From contig NZ_JADIKE010000038.1 of NCBI RefSeq assembly GCF_016904955.1, forward strand, positions 310,001 to 374,000: a stretch of DNA of 64,000 nt, read 5' to 3'. The notes under the pieces are model-generated. The model saw only the letters and a program-made list of their open reading frames with translations, was not told where the DNA came from and did not search any database. A program made the translations under genes and the position numbers. Below, in pieces: positions 25,393 to 33,682 of this stretch. Origin of the DNA: Dyella flava. Its GTDB lineage: Bacteria; Pseudomonadota; Gammaproteobacteria; Xanthomonadales; Rhodanobacteraceae. Each line of letters begins with the position of its first letter. The first letter of the stretch is position 1.

Positions 25393-25832
25393 CCGGCCGG
25401 CCGCTTCGCGGCAGGCGGCCTACGTAGCGCCGTGACGATGGCGATGACCACGCCCACGGCGCACCAGGCCATGTCCAGCGGGCGCAGGCTGATGCGGGCA
25501 AAATCCAGCAGCATCGACAGGCCAGCGGTACGCATGGTTTCGACCAGGCCATAGCCGGTCATGAGCGAGATATTCACGGCAGAGATCAGCACGCGGATAT
25601 AGAAGCTCGCGATCACGGTTGCCAGCGCCGCCAGCAGGGCCGCATGCCACCCGCGTCCCTGCACCCACTGTCGCACAGCGATGGCGAGCAGCCAGCCGGC
25701 GGGCACGGCCAGCCAGGGCAGGGGCCGGTGCATGACCACCGTGGGCAACAACCAGACCGCGCCAGCCGCCAGGCCCAGCATGACGCTGCAAAGCAGTGCG
25801 AAACATTCGCCGACAATCTGGCGCACGATCAT
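25389..25832 (-). CDS. Hypothetical four-helix membrane protein (147 aa)
   Basis: The product has hydrophobic segments at about 8-34, 42-55, 66-92 and 118-138 with short loops, a basic C-terminus and no signal peptide. No family is recognised. Hydrophobicity and codon use are gene-like, which supports a real gene. Its stop codon overlaps the convergent pntB stop (CTAG). The likely start is ATG 25832. Confidence 0.65.
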   Translation of the reverse strand: MIVRQIVGECFALLCSVMLGLAAGAVWLLPTVVMHRPLPWLAVPAGWLLAIAVRQWVQGRGWHAALLAALATVIASFYIRVLISAVNISLMTGYGLVETMRTAGLSMLLDFARISLRPLDMAWCAVGVVIAIVTALRRPPAAKRPAG

Positions 25833-26032
25833 GGTTGGCAGCTCACGGTCACGCAGTCCTGCGGGGGCAAAGCATTCATCTTAGCGTGGACGGGCCGCAT
25901 TTCTCAGTCGGCATCCCTCTTGAGATTCAGCACTTTCAGCCTGATGTGGGGGACATGTCCTACAGGTGGCCGGCATAATAGAAGGCCGGACGAGCCGCTG
26001 GATGGCTTTCCATAACGATGACTTGAGATGGC

Positions 26033-26590
26033 ATGAGCGGTTTCAGCCTTAGCAGCGAACCCTTCACCCTGGCACGGGACTGCAGCGCAGTCATGGTGCC
26101 GCAGGGCGAAAGCGTCACCCTACCGGCGGGTCAGGTCGGCTATATCACCCAGGCGCTGGGCGGTAGCTTCACCGTGTACGTGGAGGGTAACCTGTTCCGC
26201 GTTGCCGGCAACGATGCCGATGCGCTGGGCAAGGAGCCGCCGCCGCCGCTGGAACTGGCCGCGGATGCCAGCGACGCCGATGTCGAGAAACTGGTGTGGC
26301 AGCAACTGCGCACGGTGTTCGACCCGGAAATTCCGATCAACGTGGTCGAGCTTGGGCTGGTCTATGACGTAAGCCTGGAATCCGTATCCGCGGACCAGCG
26401 CAAGATCTACGTAAAGATGACGCTGACCGCGCCGGGCTGCGGCATGGGTGACGTGCTGATCGATGATGCACGCACCAAGCTGGAGCTGATTCCCACCGTG
26501 GTCGAGGCCGATGTGGATCTCGTCTTCGATCCGCCGTGGAACCATTCGATGATGTCGGAAGCGGCCAAGCTCGAAACGGGAATGCTCTAA
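26033..26590 (+). CDS. sufT: Fe-S cluster assembly protein SufT
   Basis: The 185-residue protein combines an N-terminal SufT-specific region (about 1-75, including GESVTLPAGQVGYITQALGG) with a MIP18/PaaD-like domain (about 85-175). The latter has FDPEIPINVVELGLVYDV and the Cys-containing TAPGCGMGD, then DVDLVFDPPWNHSMMSEAAK. SufT helps mature Fe-S proteins. It often accompanies sufBCDS, but here it is isolated, so the rest of the SUF system must be elsewhere. Confidence 0.94.
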   Translation: MSGFSLSSEPFTLARDCSAVMVPQGESVTLPAGQVGYITQALGGSFTVYVEGNLFRVAGNDADALGKEPPPPLELAADASDADVEKLVWQQLRTVFDPEIPINVVELGLVYDVSLESVSADQRKIYVKMTLTAPGCGMGDVLIDDARTKLELIPTVVEADVDLVFDPPWNHSMMSEAAKLETGML

Positions 26591-26599
26591 CATTTTCTT

Positions 26600-26627
26600 C
26601 GTCTCCCCGCGTTGAGGCGGGGAGACG
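26600..26627. terminator. Hairpin between convergent sufT and asparaginase genes
   Basis: CGTCTCCCCGC (26600-26610) pairs over 11 bp with GCGGGGAGACG (26617-26627), loop GTTGAG. Its position between converging genes suits a bidirectional transcription barrier, although neither side has a proper T-run. Confidence 0.55.
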
Positions 26628-26636
26628 GCGCTACCG

Positions 26637-27125
26637 TCAGCGCACTTCTTCGAATCGGTTCGCGTCGCGATTCTTGCGAACCTTGGTGGGATCCCACACG
26701 CGGCCGTTCATCGCGATGTAAACACCTTCCGGCAGCGTCTGCACTGCTGCCACGGCGCAACCGATGTTGAACACGGCATCCGAGCCCTGGAAACGGGCGG
26801 GATTGAGCGCACCGGTCAGTACGATCACCTTGCCCTTGATGCTGGCGAGTTCCTTGGCGGTTTCCACCATCGTGTCCGTACCATGCGTCACCAGTACGTA
26901 GCGGTGCGGCTGCGCTTCGATGGTGGAGCGGATCAGCGAACGGTCTTCGTCGTTGATGTGCAGGCTGTCCTTGCGCAGGATCGGGATCACATCGAACTGG
27001 AACGCCACGCCAAGCTGGCTGAGGATCTCGCTGATCTGCGGTGCGCCGATCTTGTAGTCCGACTTGTCGTCGAAATAGATCTTGTCGATGGTGCCGCCGG
27101 TGGTGACGATGGTCAGATGCTGCAT
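26637..27125 (-). CDS. Short asparaginase-domain protein (N-terminal domain only)
   Basis: The 162-residue protein matches only the N-terminal catalytic domain of type I/II asparaginases. The first catalytic Thr is in VTTGGTIDKIYF, and the second Thr with its Asp is in LVTHGTDTMVETA, followed by KGKVIVLTGAL. The C-terminal domain (about 150 residues) that normally completes the dimer interface is absent. Xanthomonadales commonly encode such short forms, so it is probably intact. ATG 27125 is used; upstream in-frame codons are non-homologous. Asparaginase activity is uncertain. Confidence 0.85.
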   Translation of the reverse strand: MQHLTIVTTGGTIDKIYFDDKSDYKIGAPQISEILSQLGVAFQFDVIPILRKDSLHINDEDRSLIRSTIEAQPHRYVLVTHGTDTMVETAKELASIKGKVIVLTGALNPARFQGSDAVFNIGCAVAAVQTLPEGVYIAMNGRVWDPTKVRKNRDANRFEEVR

Positions 27126-27186
27126 GATCGTTATGCCGAGGGGGTGGATGCGCATTTTAACCATTCCGCAGGCCGGGCGTAGCGCG

Positions 27187-28830
27187 TTACTCCAGGAGCA
27201 GGCGGGTGTCCTCGCCATTGATGTCGGAAAGGCGCAGCAGTCCGTGGCCGAGGAAGCGCCGCAGCGCGGCCGCCGGACGTTCATCGCCGCGCGAGGAAGA
27301 CCATGCAGCCTGACGCGCCATCAAGGCCGCGGCGGCGCAACGTGCGAGTGTTGTCGCAATACCGCGCGCACCGGCCTCCAGCACGCTGCGTTCTATCTTT
27401 TGCGCATCGAGATGCGTAGCCGTCGCATCAAGCGCGGCGTGTACCGCGAATGACGCCTGTGCGTTGTGTGCTTCGCTCAGCCAGCCGGCGATGACCTTGC
27501 GCAACGCGGCGAAGCTGTTGTTGCCGGCGAGCGCGCGCAAGCTATCCAGCGACAGCACATTGGTGGTGCCTTCCCAAATGGCGTACACCTGCGCGTCGCG
27601 CAACAGTTGCGGCAATCCGGTGTCTTCGATGTAGCCGGCGCCGCCAAAACACTCCAGGGCCTCCGAGCACAGGCTGACTGCCATCTTGCCAGTCCACAAC
27701 TTGGCCAGCGGCGTCAGCAGGCGCAGCGATGCGGTTTCCTGCAGGGTGGCGACCTGCTGTTCGACGCGTCCCAACAGGTACGCCACTTCGAATGCGAGCG
27801 CAAACGCGCCTTCGAATTCGGCCTGCATGTCGGCGAGTGTTTGCCCGTGCAGCGGTTGCTCGATCAACGCACGGCCAAAGACTTGCCGCCGCCGGGCGTA
27901 ATCGCGCGCCAGGCCGATGGCGCGCGCCATGCTGGCAACTGCGCAGATGGCATTCCAGGTGCGCGTGACATTAAGCATGGGTGCGACTTGCCGCACACCG
28001 TGCGCGAGTTCGCCCAGTGGCCATGCGGGCAGGCCATCGAGATGGATCTCCGCGGTCGGCAGTTCCTGTGTACCCAGTTTGTCTTTGAGGCGATCGATGA
28101 TCAGCTGTGGCTTGCGCTCAACACCATCCATGGTTTCCACGTAGAACAAAGCGAGGGCGGCGGGTCCTTGCCCTGTGCCTTCCGGGCGCGCGAGCGCCAG
28201 CGCGGCTTCGCCCACCACGGCTGAACTGAACCACTTGCGGCCATACAGTCGCCACTGGCCATCCGCATCCTGCTTGGCCACGGTCTCGGTATTGCCGACA
28301 TCCGAGCCGCCGGTGTTCTCGGTCATCCATTGTCCGGACAGCCAGAAATCGTGTGCGTTGCGACTGAGAAGATGCGGAAGTGCGCGATCGATCAGCGAGG
28401 TGTTGCCGGATGCTTTCAGGGCAGTCGCTGCGCCATCGGTCATCGCCAGCGGACACGTATAGAACTCGCTGGCGATGTGGTAGACGTAGACACGGGCAAA
28501 TTCGGCAAGCCGCGCGTGCTCATGACTTTCATGGCCCGACGCCAGAATGGCGTGGCGCGTGGTGAGTTCCGGGCCCTCCAGCCACGCAGTGGTCAATTCG
28601 ACCCGATCAACGCGACGTCCCCAGGCATCCCACTGTGTCAACACCGGCTTGCGGCGAACGCTGCGTTGGCTGCGCTCGAAGGTCATCTGTGCGTAATCAG
28701 CCAAGGCGTCGAGATCGGCATCCAGGGCGCCGCGACGCTTGGAGGGAAAAACGCGATCGAGCAATGCGATCAACAAACGGTCGCCACGATAGGGGTGCGA
28801 CAGTTGCGGAGCGTCTTGCAGGAATCCCAT
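27187..28830 (-). CDS. Acyl-CoA dehydrogenase family protein (AidB-like)
   Basis: The 547-residue flavoprotein has the acyl-CoA dehydrogenase motifs FWLSGQWMTENTGGSDVG and YGRKWFSSAVVGEA, and the C-terminal LECFGGAGYIEDTGLPQLLRD followed by YAIWEGTTNVLSLD. The long N-terminal region and this C-terminal pattern resemble AidB more than short-chain dehydrogenases. AidB is linked to protection from alkylation; a fatty-acid role is the alternative. ATG 28830 is preceded by GAGGTGG, and the in-frame extension to 29376 is only antisense to the next gene. It is divergent from a thioesterase across 117 bp, hinting at shared acyl-CoA metabolism. Confidence 0.92.
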   Translation of the reverse strand: MGFLQDAPQLSHPYRGDRLLIALLDRVFPSKRRGALDADLDALADYAQMTFERSQRSVRRKPVLTQWDAWGRRVDRVELTTAWLEGPELTTRHAILASGHESHEHARLAEFARVYVYHIASEFYTCPLAMTDGAATALKASGNTSLIDRALPHLLSRNAHDFWLSGQWMTENTGGSDVGNTETVAKQDADGQWRLYGRKWFSSAVVGEAALALARPEGTGQGPAALALFYVETMDGVERKPQLIIDRLKDKLGTQELPTAEIHLDGLPAWPLGELAHGVRQVAPMLNVTRTWNAICAVASMARAIGLARDYARRRQVFGRALIEQPLHGQTLADMQAEFEGAFALAFEVAYLLGRVEQQVATLQETASLRLLTPLAKLWTGKMAVSLCSEALECFGGAGYIEDTGLPQLLRDAQVYAIWEGTTNVLSLDSLRALAGNNSFAALRKVIAGWLSEAHNAQASFAVHAALDATATHLDAQKIERSVLEAGARGIATTLARCAAAALMARQAAWSSSRGDERPAAALRRFLGHGLLRLSDINGEDTRLLLE

Positions 28831-28947
28831 GACAGCCACCTCGTGGAATCGTCGATGCCAGTATAGGCACGATTGCGGCTCGCGCCGTTGCTGCGCCGCG
28901 ACGAGCGCTTCCGGTAGCATCGCGGTCTTGAGCTTAGAGGCAAGAAC

Positions 28948-29733
28948 ATGCGATTTTCGGAAGTGTTGAAGAGCGTCCGTCGCGATGGCAAAGCATGGAT
29001 TGCGACGATCAGCGAAGACTGGCTGCAAGGCCGCAGCGCCTTCGGTGGCATGCAGGCAGCCTTGGCGGTGCGGGTCATGCGCGAGCTTGTGCCGGCGGAC
29101 GTGCCGCTGCGTAGCTTGCAGGTAGCTTTCATCGCGCCGGTTTCCGCTGGAACCGTACGCATGACGGCCGGCATTCTGCGTCGGGGCAAGAGTGTGATGC
29201 AGGTCGAAGCGCGCTTGATGGATGGCGATACGACTGCGTGTCTGGTCATCGGCATTTTCGGTGCGGCGCGAGAATCCAGGTTGCGCATCTGGCCGGCGCA
29301 ACCGGACGTCGAGGCGATGGCCAAACCCCACGTGCTTCGCTACGTGCCCGGCCTGTTGCCGCAGTTCACCCAGCACTTCGATGCGCGGTGGTTGCAGGGA
29401 GACATCCCTTTCACCAGCAGCACCAAGACGACCCAGATCGTTGAAGTGGGTTTGAAGGATGATGGCGTGGCGGACGAGGCTCAGGTGATTGCGTTCGCCG
29501 ACTTCATTCCGCCCGTTGCGCTCTCGATGCTTGATCAGCCGGCGCCCGGAAGCTCATTGAGCTGGATGCTGGAACTGTTTGCCGATCACCGAGGCCTGCC
29601 ATTGAGCGGCTGGCGCATCGACGCGCAACTGCAGGCTGCGCAAGACGGCTATACCAGCCAGCAGGTCATGCTGTGGGGACCTGGCGGTGAGCCGGTGGCC
29701 TTGAGCCGCCAGAGCATGGTGGTGTTCGGTTAA
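28948..29733 (+). CDS. Acyl-CoA thioesterase (TesB-like double hotdog)
   Basis: The 261-residue protein has two hotdog halves. The first begins SEDWLQGRSAFGGMQAALAV, with LQVAFIAPVSAGTVRMTAGI and the GKSVMQVEARL strand. The second includes FADFIPPVALSMLD and SLSWMLELFAD, ending in a strand that closes on SRQSMVVFG. This is the TesB/TE2 architecture that hydrolyses acyl-CoA. Its divergent pairing with an acyl-CoA dehydrogenase supports a role in acyl-CoA turnover. Chain-length preference cannot be read from the sequence. Confidence 0.88.
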   Translation: MRFSEVLKSVRRDGKAWIATISEDWLQGRSAFGGMQAALAVRVMRELVPADVPLRSLQVAFIAPVSAGTVRMTAGILRRGKSVMQVEARLMDGDTTACLVIGIFGAARESRLRIWPAQPDVEAMAKPHVLRYVPGLLPQFTQHFDARWLQGDIPFTSSTKTTQIVEVGLKDDGVADEAQVIAFADFIPPVALSMLDQPAPGSSLSWMLELFADHRGLPLSGWRIDAQLQAAQDGYTSQQVMLWGPGGEPVALSRQSMVVFG

Positions 29734-30086
29734 TCCGGCCGTGGCTTGCGCTTACGTTTCACGCCCGCGCCCAGCGCCCCAATCAACAACAAGGTCAGCA
29801 GCACTTCCATCAGCGCAGGCCCGCGCTCCTGGGTTGAACTCCAACCTTCTGCGATGCCATGGCAGAAATAGAACAGGCTGAGGATGCCGGTCCACAGCAG
29901 CGCACGGCGCGGGTTGCGGATGGCGAAAAAGGGCAGCAGCAGCGGGATCACGGTGATCGCCAAGGCCAGCCCTTTCGACATCTGCTGTGGCGGAAACAGC
30001 CATGCGTACCACGCGCATTGCAGCGCGATGAGCGCGATCCAGGCAGCGAGGCCAAGGCGGGACGTCGCGGATAACGGTGCGCTCAT
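29730..30086 (-). CDS. DUF2069 membrane protein
   Basis: The 118-residue protein has four membrane helices (about 11-31, 39-57, 62-79 and 90-108) and a basic tail KRKRKPRPD. The PNPRRALLWTGILSLFYFCHGI-like core (here RNPRRALLWTGILSLFYFCH) is typical of DUF2069. These genes commonly follow wrbA in gammaproteobacteria, as here with a 4-bp ATGA overlap. The function is unknown; an assistant of membrane quinone chemistry is conceivable from context alone. Confidence 0.9.
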   Translation of the reverse strand: MSAPLSATSRLGLAAWIALIALQCAWYAWLFPPQQMSKGLALAITVIPLLLPFFAIRNPRRALLWTGILSLFYFCHGIAEGWSSTQERGPALMEVLLTLLLIGALGAGVKRKRKPRPD

Positions 30087-30682
30087 GCGTTCATCGCCAG
30101 CCTGCGCGCGGTATCCGCCAGGCGCCGGCCCAGGGCACGTGCCAGTTCGCGTTCATGCTCGCTGATCGCGTTGTCGCCCTTGGCGCCGGCGACATGGCTG
30201 GCGCCGTAAGGCGTGCCGCCGCTCAGTGTGCTGCTCAGCGCCGGCTCGGTATAGGGAATGCCCAGCAGCAGCATGCCGTGATGAAGCAGGGGCAGTGCCA
30301 TGCTCAACAAGGTCGATTCCTGGCCGCCGTGCATGGTGCTGGTGGCGGTGAATACCGCGGCCGGTTTGCCGACCAGCGCGCCGCTCGCCCATTCGGCGCC
30401 GGTGCTGTCCAGGAAATACTTCAACGGAGCGGCCATGTTGCCGAAGCGAGTTGGGCTGCCCAGCGCAAGGCCGGCGCATTCGTACAGGTCCCGCAGGGTT
30501 ACATAGGGCGCGCCTTCTTCGGGCTCCGGAGGTTGGGCGACTTCGGTGACCGGGGCTACCGGGGGCACCTGGCGCAGGCGCGCGCGCATGTCTGGGACTT
30601 CTTCCACCCCGCGGGCGATCAGGCGAGCCAGTTGGGCGGTATGGCCGTTGCGGCTGTAGTAAAGAACCAGAATGTCACTCAT
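30083..30682 (-). CDS. wrbA: NAD(P)H:quinone oxidoreductase WrbA
   Basis: The 199-residue flavodoxin-like enzyme performs two-electron reduction of quinones. The FMN phosphate loop is YYSRNGHTAQLA (9-20). The second FMN contact is GSPTRFGNMAAPLKYFLD, followed by TSTMHGGQESTLLSM and GIPYTEPALS, as in E. coli WrbA. ATG 30682 is used because homology starts there; the longer in-frame ORF is not conserved. It is translationally coupled to DUF2069 downstream. Confidence 0.96.
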   Translation of the reverse strand: MSDILVLYYSRNGHTAQLARLIARGVEEVPDMRARLRQVPPVAPVTEVAQPPEPEEGAPYVTLRDLYECAGLALGSPTRFGNMAAPLKYFLDSTGAEWASGALVGKPAAVFTATSTMHGGQESTLLSMALPLLHHGMLLLGIPYTEPALSSTLSGGTPYGASHVAGAKGDNAISEHERELARALGRRLADTARRLAMNA

Positions 30683-30805
30683 TGAGCTTGGGGCGAAGGA
30701 ATGTCCGATCCATTCTACGTGGGCGTTGCCGTTCCTGTCTGTTCGCAGACCACAGCGCTGTCGGCGCGCGGCTTTTCGGAGCATCCCCCGCCGGGATGGG
30801 GTAGT

Positions 30806-30818
30806 GTACGGTCCGTAC
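30806..30818. promoter_or_regulatory. Perfect palindrome upstream of yihY (operator candidate)
   Basis: GTACGG-T-CCGTAC is a perfect 13-bp dyad 17 bp before the yihY start and inside the divergent wrbA-yihY region. It has the look of a TetR-type operator, but no regulator gene is nearby. Confidence 0.35.
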
Positions 30819-30834
30819 CAGGGAAGTCGGCACC

Positions 30835-32124
30835 ATGAACCTGCGTTTTGATCGCGACCGTACCCTTACCTTCGGCCATTTTCTCTGGCAGCGCTTTCTC
30901 GACGACAAATGCTTCGAGACCGCCGGCGCGTTGTCCTACACCACCCTGGTTTCGCTGGTGCCGCTGACGGTGGTGGTGCTGACCATGTTTGCGGCCTTTC
31001 CCATGTTCGAGGATGCCCGCGACACGCTGATCAATTTCGTTTTCAGCAATTTCGTGCCCGCGGCGGGCGAGACCGTACAGAACGCGCTGATCGATTTTGC
31101 CTCCAACGCGCGAAAGCTCACCGGCATAAGCATCCTGGTGATGTTGTTCAGTGCCGTGTCGATGATGATCAGCATCGAAGACCGCCTCAACCGCATCTGG
31201 CAAGTACATGCCCATCGGCCTTGGGGCCCACGCCTGTTGCTTTACTGGGCAGCGTTGACGCTGGGGCCCATCCTGGTGGTCGGCGGCATTGCGCTCACGT
31301 CCTACGTGGCGGCGGTGCCAATGCTGCGCACTGCCACAGAGTCGTTGGGCATCGGCCAGCAGTTGCTCAAGGCGGTGCCCTTTGTGGTGACGTTTTTTAC
31401 GTTATGGCTGATGTACACCACCGTTCCCAATCGTCGTGTCAACAAAAGACATACGGCGATAGGCGCCTTGCTCGGCGCCTTGCTGTTCGAGGGCGCCCGC
31501 TGGCTGTTTACCCACTATGTGCGGCATGCGCATAACTACCAGCAGATCTACGGGGCATTGGCGATTATTCCGTTGTTGCTGCTGTGGATTTATCTGTCGT
31601 GGGTGATTGTGATTCTGTGTGCTTCAGTGGCGGCATCCGTGTCGGCATTTGAATATCAGAAGCCGTGTGATGTCATGCCGGAAGGCGCCGAATTTCTCGG
31701 CCTGCTGGTCGTGCTGCGGCACTTCATCGAGGCACAGCGCGCAGGGCACGGTGTTGATCCCGTGGCGATACGAGCTGCGGAACCTTGCTTGCGCAGCACC
31801 ACCATCGTGACGTATTTCGAGGATTTGTCACGCGGCGGATTGATCCAGCGCAACGAGACCGGACAATGGCTGCTGATCCGTAGTCTCGACAGCACGGATC
31901 TGCTGCATGTCTATCGAAACAATCGTTACCGCATGCCGTTGAACCCTGCCGAGCAGGCCGCCGCCGCGGGCATCGCGCTGCCGCCGGAATTGTTGTCGCT
32001 GCTCACCAAAGTGGCACATGCGCTGCAGTCAACCCTGGGTGCACACTTGGACAAGGTTTATCCTGTCAACGCGGCAACATCGCCCAAGCACCCCGTCTCA
32101 CATCCCCTGGAATCGGAAACATGA
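30835..32124 (+). CDS. yihY: YihY-family inner membrane protein
   Basis: The 429-residue protein has six membrane helices in the first ~280 residues, with the family-diagnostic AGALSYTTLVSLVPLTVVVL, MMISIEDRLNRIWQV and VPNRRVNKRHTAIGALLGA stretches and YGALAIIPLLLLWIYLSW. A cytosolic C-terminal part (about 285-429) is winged-helix-like, as in longer family members. YihY was once misnamed ribonuclease BN; its real role is unknown, and transport or lipid functions are suggested for related proteins. Its stop overlaps the next gene's ATG (ATGA). Confidence 0.93.
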   Translation: MNLRFDRDRTLTFGHFLWQRFLDDKCFETAGALSYTTLVSLVPLTVVVLTMFAAFPMFEDARDTLINFVFSNFVPAAGETVQNALIDFASNARKLTGISILVMLFSAVSMMISIEDRLNRIWQVHAHRPWGPRLLLYWAALTLGPILVVGGIALTSYVAAVPMLRTATESLGIGQQLLKAVPFVVTFFTLWLMYTTVPNRRVNKRHTAIGALLGALLFEGARWLFTHYVRHAHNYQQIYGALAIIPLLLLWIYLSWVIVILCASVAASVSAFEYQKPCDVMPEGAEFLGLLVVLRHFIEAQRAGHGVDPVAIRAAEPCLRSTTIVTYFEDLSRGGLIQRNETGQWLLIRSLDSTDLLHVYRNNRYRMPLNPAEQAAAAGIALPPELLSLLTKVAHALQSTLGAHLDKVYPVNAATSPKHPVSHPLESET

Positions 32125-32588
32125 AGCTGTTTGCATCGTCGCTACTGCTCGCCGCATGCGCCCTGGCGACTCCCGTTTTTGCCGCCATGCCGGCGCAACC
32201 ATCGCTGAAGGTGACGACGCTCGACGGCAAACCCTACGATCTGGCAACCCAGCGCGGCCATTGGGTGATCGTGAATTTCTGGGCCACCTGGTGTGGACCG
32301 TGCATCAAGGAATTACCGGATATCTCGCATTTCGTGGCGACGCATCCGAACGTCTCGGCCATCGGCATTGCCTACGACGATACCGATCCGGCCGACATCC
32401 GCGCCTTCTTGCAAAAGCATCCCGTGACCTATCCTGTGGCGCAGGTCACGATGGACAAGCCGCTGAAAGATTTTGATGAGCCGAGTGGCCTGCCCATGAC
32501 CTGGCTGATCGGCCCGGATGGCAAGGTGGCCAAGGAGTTCACGGGACCGGTTACCCCGGCTTTGCTGAGTGCCGCCATCGGAAAGTGA
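32121..32588 (+). CDS. TlpA-like periplasmic thioredoxin-fold protein
   Basis: The 155-residue protein has a signal peptide (1-22, ending VFA-A) and a thioredoxin fold of the TlpA/ResA kind. The redox motif WCGPC (Cys58, Cys61) sits in FWATWCGPCIKELP, and the cis-Pro region is GLPMTWLIGPDG. It probably reduces or isomerises disulfides in periplasmic clients, for example during cytochrome c maturation, though no ccm genes are nearby. It is coupled to yihY by a 4-bp overlap. Confidence 0.92.
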   Translation: MKLFASSLLLAACALATPVFAAMPAQPSLKVTTLDGKPYDLATQRGHWVIVNFWATWCGPCIKELPDISHFVATHPNVSAIGIAYDDTDPADIRAFLQKHPVTYPVAQVTMDKPLKDFDEPSGLPMTWLIGPDGKVAKEFTGPVTPALLSAAIGK

Positions 32589-32592
32589 CGGC

Positions 32593-32859
32593 ATGAGCAG
32601 TGCGCGCTTCCTGGTCAGCGGCCGAGTGCAAGGCGTGTTCTTTCGCGCCAGCACGCGCAACGAAGCGCTCAGGCTTGGCTTGAACGGTTATGCCCGCAAT
32701 CTGACCGACGGCCGGGTGGAAGTGGTGGCCAGTGGCCCGTCAGAAACCCTGCACAAGCTGGAACAATGGCTGTGGCAGGGCCCTCCCGCTGCACGGGTGG
32801 AAGATGTGGCGCGCAGTGATTATCAGCAGCCGGTGGCGAATGGGTTTGTCGTCAGCTGA
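32593..32859 (+). CDS. acyP: Acylphosphatase
   Basis: The 88-residue enzyme hydrolyses acyl phosphates. The catalytic Arg18 is in GRVQGVFFR and Asn36 in GYARNLTDGRVEV, the two signature blocks. Phe17 stands where Gly or Tyr is more usual, which is tolerated in the family. The ATG at 32593 begins 4 bp after the preceding stop, so it is likely co-transcribed with yihY and the TlpA-like gene. Confidence 0.95.
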   Translation: MSSARFLVSGRVQGVFFRASTRNEALRLGLNGYARNLTDGRVEVVASGPSETLHKLEQWLWQGPPAARVEDVARSDYQQPVANGFVVS

Positions 32860-32869
32860 GCCGGTTTGA

Positions 32870-33649
32870 TCATTGATCAAAACTATCCGGCACCCATAGC
32901 GCTTTTTCGGTGATGTTTTCGCGCCTGCGTTTGCCTTTGAGCTTGGGTAGCTTCACGGGCGGTATCGGTTTGTCGTGACGTGGCACCTGCTCCAGCAGGT
33001 GCCGGATCAGGTTGATGCGACCACGCTTTTGGTCGTTGAAATCGACCACGAACCATGGTGCGTTGGCGGCATGCGTGCGTTCGATCATGACATCGCGCAG
33101 CTGGCCAAGCTCAGCGTATTTCGTGCGTGATGCCAGGTCGACCGGAGAAAGCTTCCAGCGCTTGAGTGGATCCTCAGCACGCGAAGTAAAGCGCCGCTCC
33201 TGTTCTTCTTGATCGACGGCCAGCCAATACTTGATCAGGATGATGCCGTCGTCGGTAAGCAATTTTTCGAATGCCGGCACCGCAGCGAGAAATGCTTCGT
33301 ATTGCTCCTTGCTGCAAAAGCCCATTGCGGGCTCGACCACGGCGCGGTTGTACCAGCTGCGGTCAAACAACACGAATTCACCCGCCGCAGGCAGGTGCGT
33401 CACGTAGCGTTGAAAATACCATTGCGAGCTTTCCACCTCGTCAGGCTTGCCCAGTGCGGCGATACGGTAGCCGCGCGTGTCCATGCTCTCGGTAATACGC
33501 TTGATGGTGCCGCCCTTGCCGGCTGCGTCGCGCCCTTAAAACACCACCACCAGCCGCTTGCCGCTGCGTTTCAGCCAGCGGTGCAGACCGGCCAGCTCGA
33601 TCTGCAAGGCTTCCATGGTCTTGTTGTACTGCTTGTCTTGCTTGCTCAT
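32870..33649 (-). pseudogene. ppk2: Polyphosphate kinase 2 (PPK2), interrupted by an in-frame TAA
   Basis: From ATG 33649 (preceded by GGAGA) the frame reads a normal PPK2 N-terminus (TMEALQIELAGLHRWLKRSG, then KRLVVVF). It then meets TAA at 33536-33538 exactly where the family has Glu in VFEGRDAAGKGG. The frame continues without a shift through Walker A (GRDAAGKGGTIK), FVLFDRSWYNRAVVEP, the lid residues and the end at 32870, 260 codons in all, the full family length. A single GAA-to-TAA change explains it. The downstream 204 codons could restart at ATG 33484, but would lack Walker A and so be inactive. PPK2 normally transfers phosphate between polyphosphate and nucleotides. A sequencing error is the main alternative. 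Confidence 0.9.
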
Positions 33650-33682
33650 GGCCTGTCTCCAGGAAAGGCTGTGGCGGCAAAG

